DNA from: Erythrobacter sanguineus
GTDB lineage: Bacteria; Pseudomonadota; Alphaproteobacteria; Sphingomonadales; Sphingomonadaceae
DNA: 64,000 bases
Assembly: GCF_900143235.1 (NCBI RefSeq)
Contig: NZ_FRDF01000013.1
Span: 1-64,000 of the forward strand
Direction: 5' to 3'
This document shows positions 7,322 to 16,575 of this stretch, piece by piece. Below the pieces are notes generated by a model, which saw only the letters and a program-made list of their open reading frames with translations, was not told the origin of the DNA and made no database searches. A program made the position numbers and the translations under genes. Every line of letters begins with the position of its first letter. Positions within the stretch are counted from its first letter, which is position 1.

Positions 7322-8662
7322 ATGAGGCAACAGGTGACGGAAAAGCCACGGCTTTCGCTGCTGCGAATCATCGAGATGAACATCGGTTTTTTCGGCCTTC
7401 AGTTCAGTTTCGGGCTGCAGCAGGCCAATATGGGGCCGATCTACGGCTTTCTTGGCGCGGATGAGGCGACCATGCCGCTGTTGTGGCTGGCGGGGCCGAT
7501 GACGGGCCTCATCATCCAGCCGATTGTCGGCGCGATGAGCGATCGCACCAACACCCGGCTGGGCCGCCGCACGCCCTATTTCCTGATCGGCGCGGTGATC
7601 TGCACATTGAGCCTGTTCGCCATGCCCTATTCCAGCACGCTGTGGATGGCGGCGAGCCTGCTGTGGATCCTCGATGCGGGCAACAACATCACGATGGAGC
7701 CATACCGCGCCTATGTCGCTGATCGGCTTACCCCGGGCCAGCGTTCGACCGGGTTCCTGACCCAGAGCGCCTTTACCGGCCTTGCCCAGACGCTGTCCTA
7801 TCTCGCGCCCAGCCTGCTGACGGCATTTGTGGCGCGCGACGTGCTGGATGCCAATGGCATTCCGGTGATCGTGCGGATGGCCTTCATTATCGGGGCGATC
7901 CTGTCGATATCCACCATTGTCTGGTCGGTCTGGCGCGTGCCCGAACTGCCACTCTCGCCGGCTGAACAGGCCGATCTTGAGGCCCGCCCGCTCACCGCGC
8001 GCGCGACCTTTGCCGAAATCGGCCTCGCTATCCGCGAAATGCCGCGTCCGATGCGCCAGCTTGCCGCGGCGATGCTGTGCCAGTGGTATGCGATGTTCGC
8101 TTACTGGCAATATATCACCTTTGCGGTGGGCCGTTCGCTTTACAACACCAGCGATCCCGCCAGCACCGCCTTCCGCGAAGCGACCCTGACCACCCAGCAG
8201 GCGGGCGCATTGTACAATTTCATCGCCTTTCTGGGCGCGCTGGCGCTGATCCCGGTCGTGCGGCGGTTTGGCGCGCGTCATGTCCACGCGGTGTGTCTTG
8301 CAGCATCGGGCGCGGCAATGCTGCTGATCCCCGGCGCATCAACGCCGCTCGCGCTGTTCGTGCTGATGCTTGGCATCGGGATTGGCTGGGCGGGCATGAT
8401 GGGCAATACCTATGTGATGCTTGCCGATTGCATTCCGCCCGAACGCAACGGCATCTATATGGGCATCTTCAACCTGTTCATCGTGATCCCGATGCTGATC
8501 CAGACCCTCACCATGCCGCTGATCTATCGCCCCCTGCTGGGCGGCGATCCGCGCAATGTGCTGATGCTGGGCGGCGTCTTGATGATGGCCGGTGCGCTGG
8601 CTACGCTGCTGGTCGACGCGGGCCACCGGCAACTGCGCGAACAGGGGTTGGTAACAGGCTAG
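7322..8662 (+). CDS. MFS sucrose porter (GPH/SUT-like)
   Basis: 446 aa with about 12 predicted membrane helices. The loop TNTRLGRRTPYFLIG carries the RxGRR signature of the glycoside-pentoside-hexuronide/SUT transporters that include plant and bacterial sucrose/proton symporters. The N-terminus FFGLQFSFGLQQANMGPIYG resembles helix 1 of SUT proteins. It should carry sucrose from periplasm to cytoplasm, linking the TonB receptor to the cytoplasmic GH68 enzyme. ACAGGA about seven bases before ATG 7322 supports the start. It is divergent from the receptor, shares its operator region, and is followed after one base by the regulator gene. Confidence 0.88.
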   Translation: MRQQVTEKPRLSLLRIIEMNIGFFGLQFSFGLQQANMGPIYGFLGADEATMPLLWLAGPMTGLIIQPIVGAMSDRTNTRLGRRTPYFLIGAVICTLSLFAMPYSSTLWMAASLLWILDAGNNITMEPYRAYVADRLTPGQRSTGFLTQSAFTGLAQTLSYLAPSLLTAFVARDVLDANGIPVIVRMAFIIGAILSISTIVWSVWRVPELPLSPAEQADLEARPLTARATFAEIGLAIREMPRPMRQLAAAMLCQWYAMFAYWQYITFAVGRSLYNTSDPASTAFREATLTTQQAGALYNFIAFLGALALIPVVRRFGARHVHAVCLAASGAAMLLIPGASTPLALFVLMLGIGIGWAGMMGNTYVMLADCIPPERNGIYMGIFNLFIVIPMLIQTLTMPLIYRPLLGGDPRNVLMLGGVLMMAGALATLLVDAGHRQLREQGLVTG

Positions 8663-8663
8663 A

Positions 8664-9692
8664 ATGGCGAAAGGGGACGAGCGGACAGCGCGTGGGACAG
8701 TGCGCACCATCACCGATCTGGCGCGGATCGCGGGAGTTTCGCCCGGCACGGTGTCGCGCGCGCTTGCCGGCAAAAGCCTCGTCAACACCAAGACCCGCGA
8801 GAAAATCGAGGCAATCGCCCGCGAGCACGGTTTCCGTCCCAACCAGATGGCGAGCGGATTGCGCCGCCAGAAGACCGGTGTGATCGGCGTCGTCATTCCG
8901 ATGGGGCACGATTCCCGCCAGCAGATTTCTGACGGTTTCTTCATGACCCTGCTCGGCTTCCTCGCCGACGAACTCACGCAGGAAGGCTATGATCTGATGC
9001 TGCGCCGGGTGGTGCCCGGCGACGATGCCGACTGGCTCGACCGTTTCATCGGATCGGGGATGATCGACGGGGTGATCGTGATTGGCCAGTCCGACCAGTT
9101 CGCCCTGATCGAGGACGTCGCCGACGGCTATCTGCCGATGGTGGTGTGGGGCAATCACAAGGAAGGCCAGCGGCACTGCGTGGTCGGCACTGATAACCGC
9201 CTCGGCGGGCGGATGGCGGTGGAACGGCTGATCGCGGCGGGCGCGCGCCGCCTTGCCTTTCTGGGCGATACCGGGCCGATGGAATTCGCCGCCCGCTTCG
9301 CCGGAGCCTGCGATGCCGCAGCAAGGCTCGGGGTCGAAATCATCGCTCTGCCCACGCACCTCTCGCCCGACCGCGCGAGCGAGGAGATCGCCGGCCATCT
9401 CGCCGCGACCCAAGGCCAGGTCGACGGGATCTTCGCGGCCACCGACACGCTCGCGGCGCTGTGCCTTACCGCGCTGCGTGAACGCGACCTTGCGGTGCCT
9501 GAGACGGTGCGGCTGGTCGGGTTTGATGACCTGCCGATCGCGCGCCAGACCGCGCCGCCGCTCACCACCATCCGGCAGGACATCGCCGCAGGCGCGCGCG
9601 GGATGGTGCACCTGCTGCTGCGGCGCCTGGCGGGCGAGGAGACCGAGAGCCTGGTGCTGCCCCCGCAACTGGTGATCCGCCAATCGGCATAG
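8664..9692 (+). CDS. LacI-family transcriptional regulator of the sucrose cluster
   Basis: 342 aa. The N-terminal helix-turn-helix is ITDLARIAGVSPGTVSRAL (about residues 14-32), followed by the hinge helix NQMASGLRRQ. A periplasmic-binding-protein-like sensor domain (about 72-342) ends with VGFDDLPIARQTAPPLTTI, the usual LacI/PurR C-terminal block. It probably represses the two divergent sucrose transcripts through the operators at 7215-7252 and is released by sucrose or a product; the ligand is inferred from neighbours. The gene begins one base after the porter stop, so it is co-transcribed and likely autoregulated. Confidence 0.9.
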   Translation: MAKGDERTARGTVRTITDLARIAGVSPGTVSRALAGKSLVNTKTREKIEAIAREHGFRPNQMASGLRRQKTGVIGVVIPMGHDSRQQISDGFFMTLLGFLADELTQEGYDLMLRRVVPGDDADWLDRFIGSGMIDGVIVIGQSDQFALIEDVADGYLPMVVWGNHKEGQRHCVVGTDNRLGGRMAVERLIAAGARRLAFLGDTGPMEFAARFAGACDAAARLGVEIIALPTHLSPDRASEEIAGHLAATQGQVDGIFAATDTLAALCLTALRERDLAVPETVRLVGFDDLPIARQTAPPLTTIRQDIAAGARGMVHLLLRRLAGEETESLVLPPQLVIRQSA

Positions 9693-9913
9693 AGCACTGT
9701 CGAGCCGGGCGGGATCACCCGGTCACCCGGAAAGCATGGTCATTCAAGAACCTGAAGCGCTTGCCGTCCCCATCTGCGGAAGGGGGCAAAGGGCATCTCC
9801 CCTGCGGCCCCATGGTCGCCGCGATAGCGGCACCTTTCGATTGCTCTGACCTGCCCGCCCCGCGCGTGAATGGCTGCACGCGCTGCCGGTTCGCAGTCCC
9901 GCTGTGACGGTGA

Positions 9914-10990
9914 TCAAAAGCCCGATGCCGGGATCGCGATCGTTGCCACCCCGTCACCGGCCTCCACCGGCGGACCCGTGATGCCGTAAAGCGTGTAACC
10001 ATCGATCGGCGAATGGAGCCGCTCCACCTCCTTGCCGGTGTAATCGCGGATGATGCCGATAAGTTCGCCCTGTGCGACTGCGCGGGGGGCCGGGTTCTGC
10101 GGATGATAGATCCCGGTGTGCGTGGCCGCGACGGCAATGGTGCCTTCGAACAGGCGCAGGCTTGGCGGCACATCGCGCATGGGCCCATCGGCCATGCCAA
10201 GGACAACCAGCGCATTCTCGACACCGGCGGCGATGGCCGCGACATGCGCTTCCTCGCGGCTGCCGTTCTGGCCGATCTCGACAAGGATGGTGGGCTTGCC
10301 CGCGGCCACGCCCTGCCGGTTGAGCGAGCGCCCGCGGTCGATCTGTTCCTGTGTTTCCATCGAATAGCGCACGATGTTGGGAAAGCCGAAACCCTGCGCA
10401 ACCTTTAACGCCAGCGGGAAGTCGGTGGCCAGCGGCCCGCCATAGACGCCCACGAATGCATCGAGGAATTCAGCCCCGTCGCCGCTGTGCACATCCATCA
10501 GGAAGGTGCTGCGCGCCACCACCTCGCGGGCGATGAGGTCAGCCATGCGTTCGGTCTGGGTGCCTTGGGGGTCGCCGGGGAACACCCGGTTGAGGTTCTT
10601 CCGGTCAACCGGATTGACGTTGGGCGATCGCCCTTCGAAGCCGGGAATATTGGCGATGCGCACCAGCACCAGCGTTCCGGCAAGCTGCGACGGATCGACC
10701 CGTTCGGCCAACCGTTCGGCAGCGAGGATTGATGCGAATTCGAAGCCGTGCACCCCGGCGACCACCGCCAGCACCGGGCCGGGCTTTGCGCCGTGGATCA
10801 CCGTGACCGGGATGAAGGTCGCGCCGTCGCTGCCTTCGGGCACCGGGATGCGGAAATCCGCCCGGCTGTCCGGCGCGATGCTTGTCCCGGCCATGCCAAA
10901 AGGCGCAGGCGCAGGCGCAGGCTGCGCCGACGCAGAAATCGGAACAATGGCAAGCAACAGGGCGGCAAGCAGAAGGCGAAATGTCATCAT
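9914..10990 (-). CDS. Secreted M14-like zinc hydrolase (succinylglutamate desuccinylase/aspartoacylase family)
   Basis: 358 aa with a signal peptide (MMTFRLLLAALLLAIVPISA, cleavage near ASAQP). Zinc ligands are visible in VAGVHGFE (His, Glu) and DVHSGDG (His), with the catalytic Glu in LVEIGQNG. A beta-rich C-terminal domain starts near 275. The family hydrolyses amide bonds of acylated amino acids or short peptides; here it should act in the periplasm. Its ATG overlaps the stop of the preceding permease gene by four bases (ATGA), placing it at the end of the TonB receptor/ABC operon. It may process the peptide or chelator handled by those transporters. The substrate is not evident. Confidence 0.8.
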   Translation of the reverse strand: MMTFRLLLAALLLAIVPISASAQPAPAPAPFGMAGTSIAPDSRADFRIPVPEGSDGATFIPVTVIHGAKPGPVLAVVAGVHGFEFASILAAERLAERVDPSQLAGTLVLVRIANIPGFEGRSPNVNPVDRKNLNRVFPGDPQGTQTERMADLIAREVVARSTFLMDVHSGDGAEFLDAFVGVYGGPLATDFPLALKVAQGFGFPNIVRYSMETQEQIDRGRSLNRQGVAAGKPTILVEIGQNGSREEAHVAAIAAGVENALVVLGMADGPMRDVPPSLRLFEGTIAVAATHTGIYHPQNPAPRAVAQGELIGIIRDYTGKEVERLHSPIDGYTLYGITGPPVEAGDGVATIAIPASGF

Positions 10991-12234
10991 TGCGCAGGAG
11001 TATAGCCCGGCAATTGCGATAAAACAGCCGGATCATAGGGCGGGTCGCGGAACAGCATCGGGTAATAGAAGGCGCGCAATTCGCCGTGGTAGGCGCGCAC
11101 TGCGTCCTCATAGGCGATCATGGCAGCGGTATCGGTTGCCGCCAACCGTTCGAACCCGCGCTCGACCAGCGCCGTGGGGGACAGGAAAGCGGCGATCCCG
11201 GCGGCCCGGTCACGCGCGATCCGGCCTTCGCGATAGGCCTTGGCCACCGGCGCGGCCTGCCCGTCGCCGACCTGCTGGAACGCGAAGTACCATTTCCATT
11301 CGAACGGCCTGGTGACCTCGCCCAGCGGCTCCCATTCGGGGTGGGCGGCAAGGAACGGGCGCATCGTCGCTTCCTTGGGCAGGTCCCATGCGCCGTTCAC
11401 AGCCTCGCGCTGGAGCATCAGGATCTCCGCACCATCGGGCACAGGCGTGGACGCTTCGATCGCTGCCCGCGCGACCGCCGGCACCAGCAAGGCCAGCGCA
11501 AGCCAGATGCCGACCAGCGCGGTCAGCAGCACCGGCGGGCTGGCCTGCGCACGGCCGACCAGTTCAATGATCAGCCACCACAGCGCAAGCGCGCCCAGCA
11601 CCAGCGCGCTGGCCGCAAGCACCTTTGCCATCCCCGCGCCCTCGATCGCCGCACCGGCCCAGAACGGCAGCAGCAGCGCGGTCGCCAGGCCGGCAAAACG
11701 CAGGCCCGCGCGCGGCAGCCACAGGCGCGAAGGCTTGCCCGCGGTCGCCACCAGCAGATCATGCCGTCCTGCCACACGCTCCTGCCCGCGCAGATCATGC
11801 AGCAGCAGGATCAGCAGCAACGGGGCCACGGCAGCGGCCAGAAAGGCAAAGTCGAACCGCCCGATCAGGCCGAAATCGGCGTTCTTTGTGTCGGCCTCGT
11901 GGATCTGCCCTTCCAGCGCGAGCATCCGCACGCGGTGCAGCCAGGGCGCCGTGTCACGTTGGCCAAGGGCGGCAAAGGAAAACTCCGATGGCGGGGCATA
12001 GGTGAGGTGAAAGGCGGCATAGGCCGCGCCCCCCCAGTCCGATTGACCAGCCAGCGCGTTGGCGCGGTCCCTGGCATCCTCAACCAGCAGCTCGGCGATG
12101 GTCGCGCGCTGATCGCGCACTTCGGCAATGCCGAAACCGGTTGCCGCCACCGACAGCAGCAAGGCGAGCATGATCCACAGGAGCGCCCCCCGATCGCGCA
12201 GCAGAAACCGCGCCTCGCGCAGCACCGCGCTCAT
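10987..12234 (-). CDS. ABC-2-type permease, DUF3526 family (second subunit)
   Basis: 415 aa. ATG at 12234 is chosen over an upstream in-frame start because it overlaps the previous stop by four bases (ATGA) and begins MSAVLREARFLLRDRGAL, matching the cytoplasmic start of its paralogue. One TM (about 20-40) precedes a large extracytoplasmic domain, then a block of about five helices (roughly 135-290) and a second soluble segment. The layout matches the neighbouring permease, so the two probably form a heterodimer with the ATPase encoded upstream. DUF3526 proteins have no firmly assigned substrate. Export of a peptide or membrane-active compound is a guess. Confidence 0.75.
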   Translation of the reverse strand: MSAVLREARFLLRDRGALLWIMLALLLSVAATGFGIAEVRDQRATIAELLVEDARDRANALAGQSDWGGAAYAAFHLTYAPPSEFSFAALGQRDTAPWLHRVRMLALEGQIHEADTKNADFGLIGRFDFAFLAAAVAPLLLILLLHDLRGQERVAGRHDLLVATAGKPSRLWLPRAGLRFAGLATALLLPFWAGAAIEGAGMAKVLAASALVLGALALWWLIIELVGRAQASPPVLLTALVGIWLALALLVPAVARAAIEASTPVPDGAEILMLQREAVNGAWDLPKEATMRPFLAAHPEWEPLGEVTRPFEWKWYFAFQQVGDGQAAPVAKAYREGRIARDRAAGIAAFLSPTALVERGFERLAATDTAAMIAYEDAVRAYHGELRAFYYPMLFRDPPYDPAVLSQLPGYTPAQ

Positions 12235-13667
12235 GGCCGCAGCCTGCGCGCGCCAACCGCGATCACGCCGCCCAGCGCCGCCAGCCAGATCAGCATCAAC
12301 GCCAGCGGCAGGCCCGCGCGGGCGACCCGCTGGGTGGCAGGATCGGGGACGAAACGGAAGGTCTCGAGCAGCCGCCACGCATCGGCATTGACGCGGGTGC
12401 GCGCCTCCGCCTCGGGATCGGCACTGCGCGCTGCATCATCGGCATAGGTCAACGCCTTGGCGTGGAGATCATTGAGGCCCTGCACGAAATCGAACCGCAG
12501 CGCCTCGCTTTCGCGCAGGAAACGGTGATGGGTCGCAAGGTCAGTCCCCGCCAGGGTGCGCGACGACGCGCCTACCGCCAGCGTCGGCGACACAAGGCCG
12601 AACAGCGTGACGATCCGCGATTGCTGCGCTTCCTTCTGCATCCGGGCTTCGGCGTAACCATTCATCAGATCGGTCAGCTTCGCCTCGGAATAGCCCGCCA
12701 CCACCCCGCGCCAGTTGATCGGCAGTTCCTCGATGCTGGCGGCTTCATATTGTTCGAGCACCTGCTTCTGCAGCGCATCGAACGCCGGATCGGCAGCATT
12801 ATGCCCATCCCCAAGGGCGCGCTGCTGCGCCAGCATCACAAGGTCGCTTTCGATCTTGCCCGGCGCATCGACCGCCGCGCTGCCCGCATTGATGGCGAGC
12901 CGCGGCACGATCAGCGCGATCAGCAGCCAGGCAAACACCAGCAGGCCGAGCGCCACGCTGCGCTGGCGCACCAGCAGCGACACCGCCAGCACCAGCGCCA
13001 CCCAAACGCCAAGGTAAAGCGCGTAGCCCGCGACCAGGATTGCTGCCGCCAATGGTGCTTCTCCGGCCGCAACCGAAAAGCCCGCAAGCCCCGCGACCGG
13101 CAACAGGAACAGCGCCGCCACCCCTGCCAGCGCCAGCGCCTTGCCGCCCGCGATGGCCAGCCCGGATTGTCCCTGCGCCAGCATCACCGCCAATGTGCCG
13201 CTTTCGCGTTCACGTAGCACCATGCCGTGGCCGATGATAATCAGCAGCAGCGGCAGCAACAATTGATAGAGATTGGCCGGGTTCAGCGCAGCAAACCCGC
13301 CGAGGTCAGCGCCCGAACGGGTGTCGGCGAACATCGCGGTGTTCTGACGGTGGCCTTCGAGGAAGATCGACTGCCCCGTCACGGCATCCACCCCCGGATC
13401 GAAGGCGGCCAGCGGCGGGGGCGAGCGGAAGGCGTAGTGGCCATAATGCACCATGCGGTGCGGGTGCCGGTCGGGCTGGGCAAAGAAGGTCGCCTCGGCG
13501 CTCGCCTGCCGTGCAGTGCGCTTTGCCGCCTCATCACCGACGCGCGCAGCGGTGATCGCACTGGTCACAGCGAGCAGCACGGCCACGATCAGCGCCGCCA
13601 CCAGCACCACCCGCGAACGGGCCCATAGCCGCCATTCCTCGCGCGCGATCAGCAGGACGGTGTTCAC
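12231..13667 (-). CDS. ABC-2-type permease, DUF3526 family (first subunit)
   Basis: 478 aa. A GTG start at 13667 overlaps the ATPase stop by four bases (GTGA). A TM at about 18-38 is followed by an extracytoplasmic loop, then a cluster of helices (about 135-265) containing LLLPLLLIIIGHGMVLRERESGTLAVMLA broken by the short cytoplasmic RERESGT turn typical of ABC-2 permeases. A long extracytoplasmic domain and a last helix (about 445-470) ending GARRLRP follow. With the next gene it forms the membrane part of a three-component ABC system next to a TonB receptor. Direction of transport is not proven, but ABC-2 permeases are usually exporters. Confidence 0.78.
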   Translation of the reverse strand: MNTVLLIAREEWRLWARSRVVLVAALIVAVLLAVTSAITAARVGDEAAKRTARQASAEATFFAQPDRHPHRMVHYGHYAFRSPPPLAAFDPGVDAVTGQSIFLEGHRQNTAMFADTRSGADLGGFAALNPANLYQLLLPLLLIIIGHGMVLRERESGTLAVMLAQGQSGLAIAGGKALALAGVAALFLLPVAGLAGFSVAAGEAPLAAAILVAGYALYLGVWVALVLAVSLLVRQRSVALGLLVFAWLLIALIVPRLAINAGSAAVDAPGKIESDLVMLAQQRALGDGHNAADPAFDALQKQVLEQYEAASIEELPINWRGVVAGYSEAKLTDLMNGYAEARMQKEAQQSRIVTLFGLVSPTLAVGASSRTLAGTDLATHHRFLRESEALRFDFVQGLNDLHAKALTYADDAARSADPEAEARTRVNADAWRLLETFRFVPDPATQRVARAGLPLALMLIWLAALGGVIAVGARRLRP

Positions 13668-14383
13668 GCAGCCTCACGCTCGGCAAAGGCGGCGTGGACG
13701 GTCTCGGTATCGATCCGTTGGCCTTCTGCCGCCTCGAAACTGCCCACCAACCGGCCCCCGCGCAGAAGGCCCACGCGGTCGGCAACCTGACAGGCGCCAT
13801 AGACATCATGTGTCACCATCAGCACCGTGCGACCGGCAGCGGCCAACGCCTTCACCATGTCGTGAAATTCATCAATCGCGACAGGATCAAGGCCCGACGT
13901 CGGCTCGTCCAGCAGCAGGATCGGCGTATCGCGCAGCAGCGCCAGCGCAATCGCGGTCTTCTGCCGCATCCCCTTGGAAAATGCCTGCATTCTCCGGGTC
14001 CGCGCCGCATGCGGGAGGGCAACCTGATCCAGCGCCGCGTCAATCGCCGCGCGCGTCACCTTGCGCCCCGCCAGATCAAGGAAATAGCTAAGGTTTTCAT
14101 AGGCATCGAGATGGCCGTAAAGCGACGCCGCCTCGGGCAGATAGGCGATCTGCGCCCGCGCCGCCTCGATATCGGCCGCCACCTCGCGCCCGCCGACCAG
14201 CACCTTGCCGCCCGAAGGCTGGAGAAAGCCGAGGAAGGTCAGCAAAGTCGTCGATTTCCCCGCCCCGTTGCCGCCAAGCAGGGCATAGACCTCGCCCGGC
14301 GCGGCCGTGAAGGACACCTGATTGAGGACAACATTGCCATCACGCACCAACGAGAGCGAGCGGGCTTCGAGTGATGGGGTCAT
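13664..14383 (-). CDS. ABC transporter ATP-binding protein
   Basis: 239 aa. ATG at 14383 is preferred; a TTG at 14416 would overlap the receptor gene. Walker A is GGNGAGKST (near 37-45), the Q-loop region follows LPEAASLYGHL, the signature is FSKGMRQKTAIALALL, Walker B is ILLLDEPTSGLDP, and the H-loop sits in VLMVTHDVYGA. This is a CcmA/ABC-2 type exporter ATPase that energises the two DUF3526 permeases encoded directly downstream. All three genes overlap by four bases, implying stoichiometric synthesis. Confidence 0.93.
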   Translation of the reverse strand: MTPSLEARSLSLVRDGNVVLNQVSFTAAPGEVYALLGGNGAGKSTTLLTFLGFLQPSGGKVLVGGREVAADIEAARAQIAYLPEAASLYGHLDAYENLSYFLDLAGRKVTRAAIDAALDQVALPHAARTRRMQAFSKGMRQKTAIALALLRDTPILLLDEPTSGLDPVAIDEFHDMVKALAAAGRTVLMVTHDVYGACQVADRVGLLRGGRLVGSFEAAEGQRIDTETVHAAFAEREAA

Positions 14384-14405
14384 GGGCAAGGTCCCGTATC
14401 GGCTA

Positions 14406-16565
14406 TCAGAAAGCAAAGCTCGCGGTCACCCGGGCATTGCGCGGCGTGCCAGGCTGAACCCAGAGCTGGGAGAAGGAATTGCTGAACCAGTCGGTATCGA
14501 ACAGGTTGTCAATGTCCAGCCGCAAGCGCACGCCCTGCGTCAGTTCCGTCTCCGCAAAGACCCGCGCAAGGGTGTAATCGGGCAGTTCGAAATCCGTGCC
14601 GACCTCGCCCAGCCGCTCACCCACATGCAGCACCCCGCCACCGAAACGCGCCTCGCGCCCGGCGATGCGGGTGGAATAGGCCAGCTGCACGCTCAGCGTG
14701 TGTTCGGGGATATTGAGCAAGCGGTCACCCGCTTCGATCGGCAGGCCGAAATCGGGATCAGCGACATCATTCCTGACCTGAGCATCGACATAGGCATAGG
14801 ACACCCACAGATCGAGCCCGGTCGCAATTTCGCCGTTGAAGTCGAATTCAAAGCCCCGGCTGCGCGCCTCGCCCGCTGCCAGAGTGAACCCGGCATTGAG
14901 CTGATCAGCGACGAGGATATTCGATTGCTGGATCGAAAAGACGCTGGCGGTCGCGGTCATGCGGCCATTGGCGGCGGCATATTTGATCCCGCCTTCGAGC
15001 GATTCCGAAAGGTTGGGATCGAACGGATTGCCGGCAAAATCCGTGCCCGACAGCGGGCGGAAATTCTCGCCATAGGTGGCATAAAGCGACAGTTCCGGCG
15101 TCGCCCGGTACACCGCACCGACCTGCGGACTGAAGCGGCTTTCCCCGGTGCGCGCCACATTGCCGTTGGCGCGGTTGGTCAGGCGCTGATCATAATCGTC
15201 ATAGCGCCCGCCGACACGCAATTCGAAGCTTTCCGAAAAGCCGATCTGGTATTGCGCATAAATCCCGGTCGCCTTCTGCACTTCCACCCGATCGGTCAGC
15301 GGGCCGAGTGTGGGGAGCGGGAACTGACCATAGACGGGATCGAAAATGTCGATCGCCTGCAATTGCTGCAAGCTTGGATTGCTGGCGAGCGAGGGCGCAC
15401 GGGCGCGCAGGAACACCTGATCATTTTCAAACCGGTCTGTATCCGCGCCGATCAGCACGCGGTGGGTGATATCGCCGGTGGCGAAATTGCCTGCGAGTTC
15501 GGCGCGGGCGACGAAATAGGTCGCATCATAATCGCGGAAACGCCGCTGGCGGGTGAGCGTGCGCCCGTCGCGGAAAAGCAGCTGGCGGCTGCCGGTCAGT
15601 TCGGCCTCGGTCGAGGTGCCGGAAAGCGAGGTGTCGCGGTAATTGACCCCGACCAGCGCGCTCCAGTTGTCGGAGAAATCGTGTTGCAACTCGATCTGGT
15701 GGCCGAACACTTCGGCAATGTTCGGCCCTTCGCCGGGTTCGCCAAGGAAGCGGCTCTGCGGGATCACGCCAAGCTGCCCGTCCACCGCAACAACGCCGCG
15801 ATCAAACGGGATTTCCTGACGGGCATATTCGAGCTCGTAGACCAGCCGGGTCGCATCCGACAGCTTGACCGCGATCGAGGGCATGAAGCCGAACCGCTCG
15901 GTTTCGATCGTGTCACGGAAACTGCCCGCATCCTCGTAGAAGCCGACAAAGCGAACCCCGACATTATCGCCCAGCGTGGTCTGCAAATCGGCATCGGCGC
16001 GATAGGTGTCGAATGATCCGGCCAGCAGCCGGATTTCGCCCGCGCTTTCGAACTTGGGCCGCTTGGTGACGAGGTTGATCGTCCCGCCCGGCTCCCCCCG
16101 CCCGAACAGCGCTGCGCGCGGACCTTTCAGGATTTCGACCGCTTCGACCCCGGAAAGATCGCGCGGCCCGGCAAAACCGCGCCCGGCGTTGAAGCCGTTG
16201 ACGAGGTAATTGCTCGGCAGGTTTTCGTCGCCGACAAAACCGCGCACCGCAAAAGCATTCCACAGCCCGCCGAAATTGTTCTGCCGGGCAACCGAGGCCG
16301 AAAGGTCGAGCGCGGTGTTGAGATCCAGCGCGTTGATGTCGCGCAATTGCTGCTGGCCGATCACGAGTTCGATCTGCGGGATTTCAAGCCCCTCGAAATC
16401 GCCGCGATAGGCCGGACGGGTGGCGGTGATGAGGATGCCGTCTTCGGTGTCGTTTGCTGCCTCGCTGTCGGCCCCGGCCAGGCTTTCGGCCTGCGCTGGC
16501 GCTGCAAGAACAACGGCGCACACCCCAAGGAGAGAGGCCGCAAAACTGGCGCGATCACTTTTCAT
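14406..16565 (-). CDS. TonB-dependent receptor (siderophore-type) heading the ABC/M14 operon
   Basis: 719 aa from ATG 16565, which follows AGGA and starts the signal peptide MKSDRASFAASLLGVCAVV (cleavage near APAQA). An upstream TTG frame to 16619 encodes only an SSGPxL-type repeat and is rejected. The plug carries ALDLNTALDLSASVARQ and AVRGFVGDE, and GPRAALFGRGEPGGTINLVT is a classic siderophore-receptor plug motif. The barrel ends in aromatic VTASFAF. The ligand could be a ferric chelator, but the ABC genes behind it look like exporters rather than a siderophore importer. An 18-bp tandem repeat occupies its leader. Confidence 0.88.
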   Translation of the reverse strand: MKSDRASFAASLLGVCAVVLAAPAQAESLAGADSEAANDTEDGILITATRPAYRGDFEGLEIPQIELVIGQQQLRDINALDLNTALDLSASVARQNNFGGLWNAFAVRGFVGDENLPSNYLVNGFNAGRGFAGPRDLSGVEAVEILKGPRAALFGRGEPGGTINLVTKRPKFESAGEIRLLAGSFDTYRADADLQTTLGDNVGVRFVGFYEDAGSFRDTIETERFGFMPSIAVKLSDATRLVYELEYARQEIPFDRGVVAVDGQLGVIPQSRFLGEPGEGPNIAEVFGHQIELQHDFSDNWSALVGVNYRDTSLSGTSTEAELTGSRQLLFRDGRTLTRQRRFRDYDATYFVARAELAGNFATGDITHRVLIGADTDRFENDQVFLRARAPSLASNPSLQQLQAIDIFDPVYGQFPLPTLGPLTDRVEVQKATGIYAQYQIGFSESFELRVGGRYDDYDQRLTNRANGNVARTGESRFSPQVGAVYRATPELSLYATYGENFRPLSGTDFAGNPFDPNLSESLEGGIKYAAANGRMTATASVFSIQQSNILVADQLNAGFTLAAGEARSRGFEFDFNGEIATGLDLWVSYAYVDAQVRNDVADPDFGLPIEAGDRLLNIPEHTLSVQLAYSTRIAGREARFGGGVLHVGERLGEVGTDFELPDYTLARVFAETELTQGVRLRLDIDNLFDTDWFSNSFSQLWVQPGTPRNARVTASFAF

Positions 16566-16575
16566 CACAATTCCT

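Noticed and set aside
7154..7349. N-terminal extension of the sucrose TonB receptor to 7349
   Set aside because: It would run through both operators and overlap the divergent porter start; ATG 7154 has a strong ribosome site and begins a clean signal peptide.
9715..10401. Leftward frame overlapping the M14-like gene
   Set aside because: Arg/Ser/Pro-rich translation in a different frame of the same strand; the M14 frame has zinc ligands, signal peptide and coupling to the permease gene.
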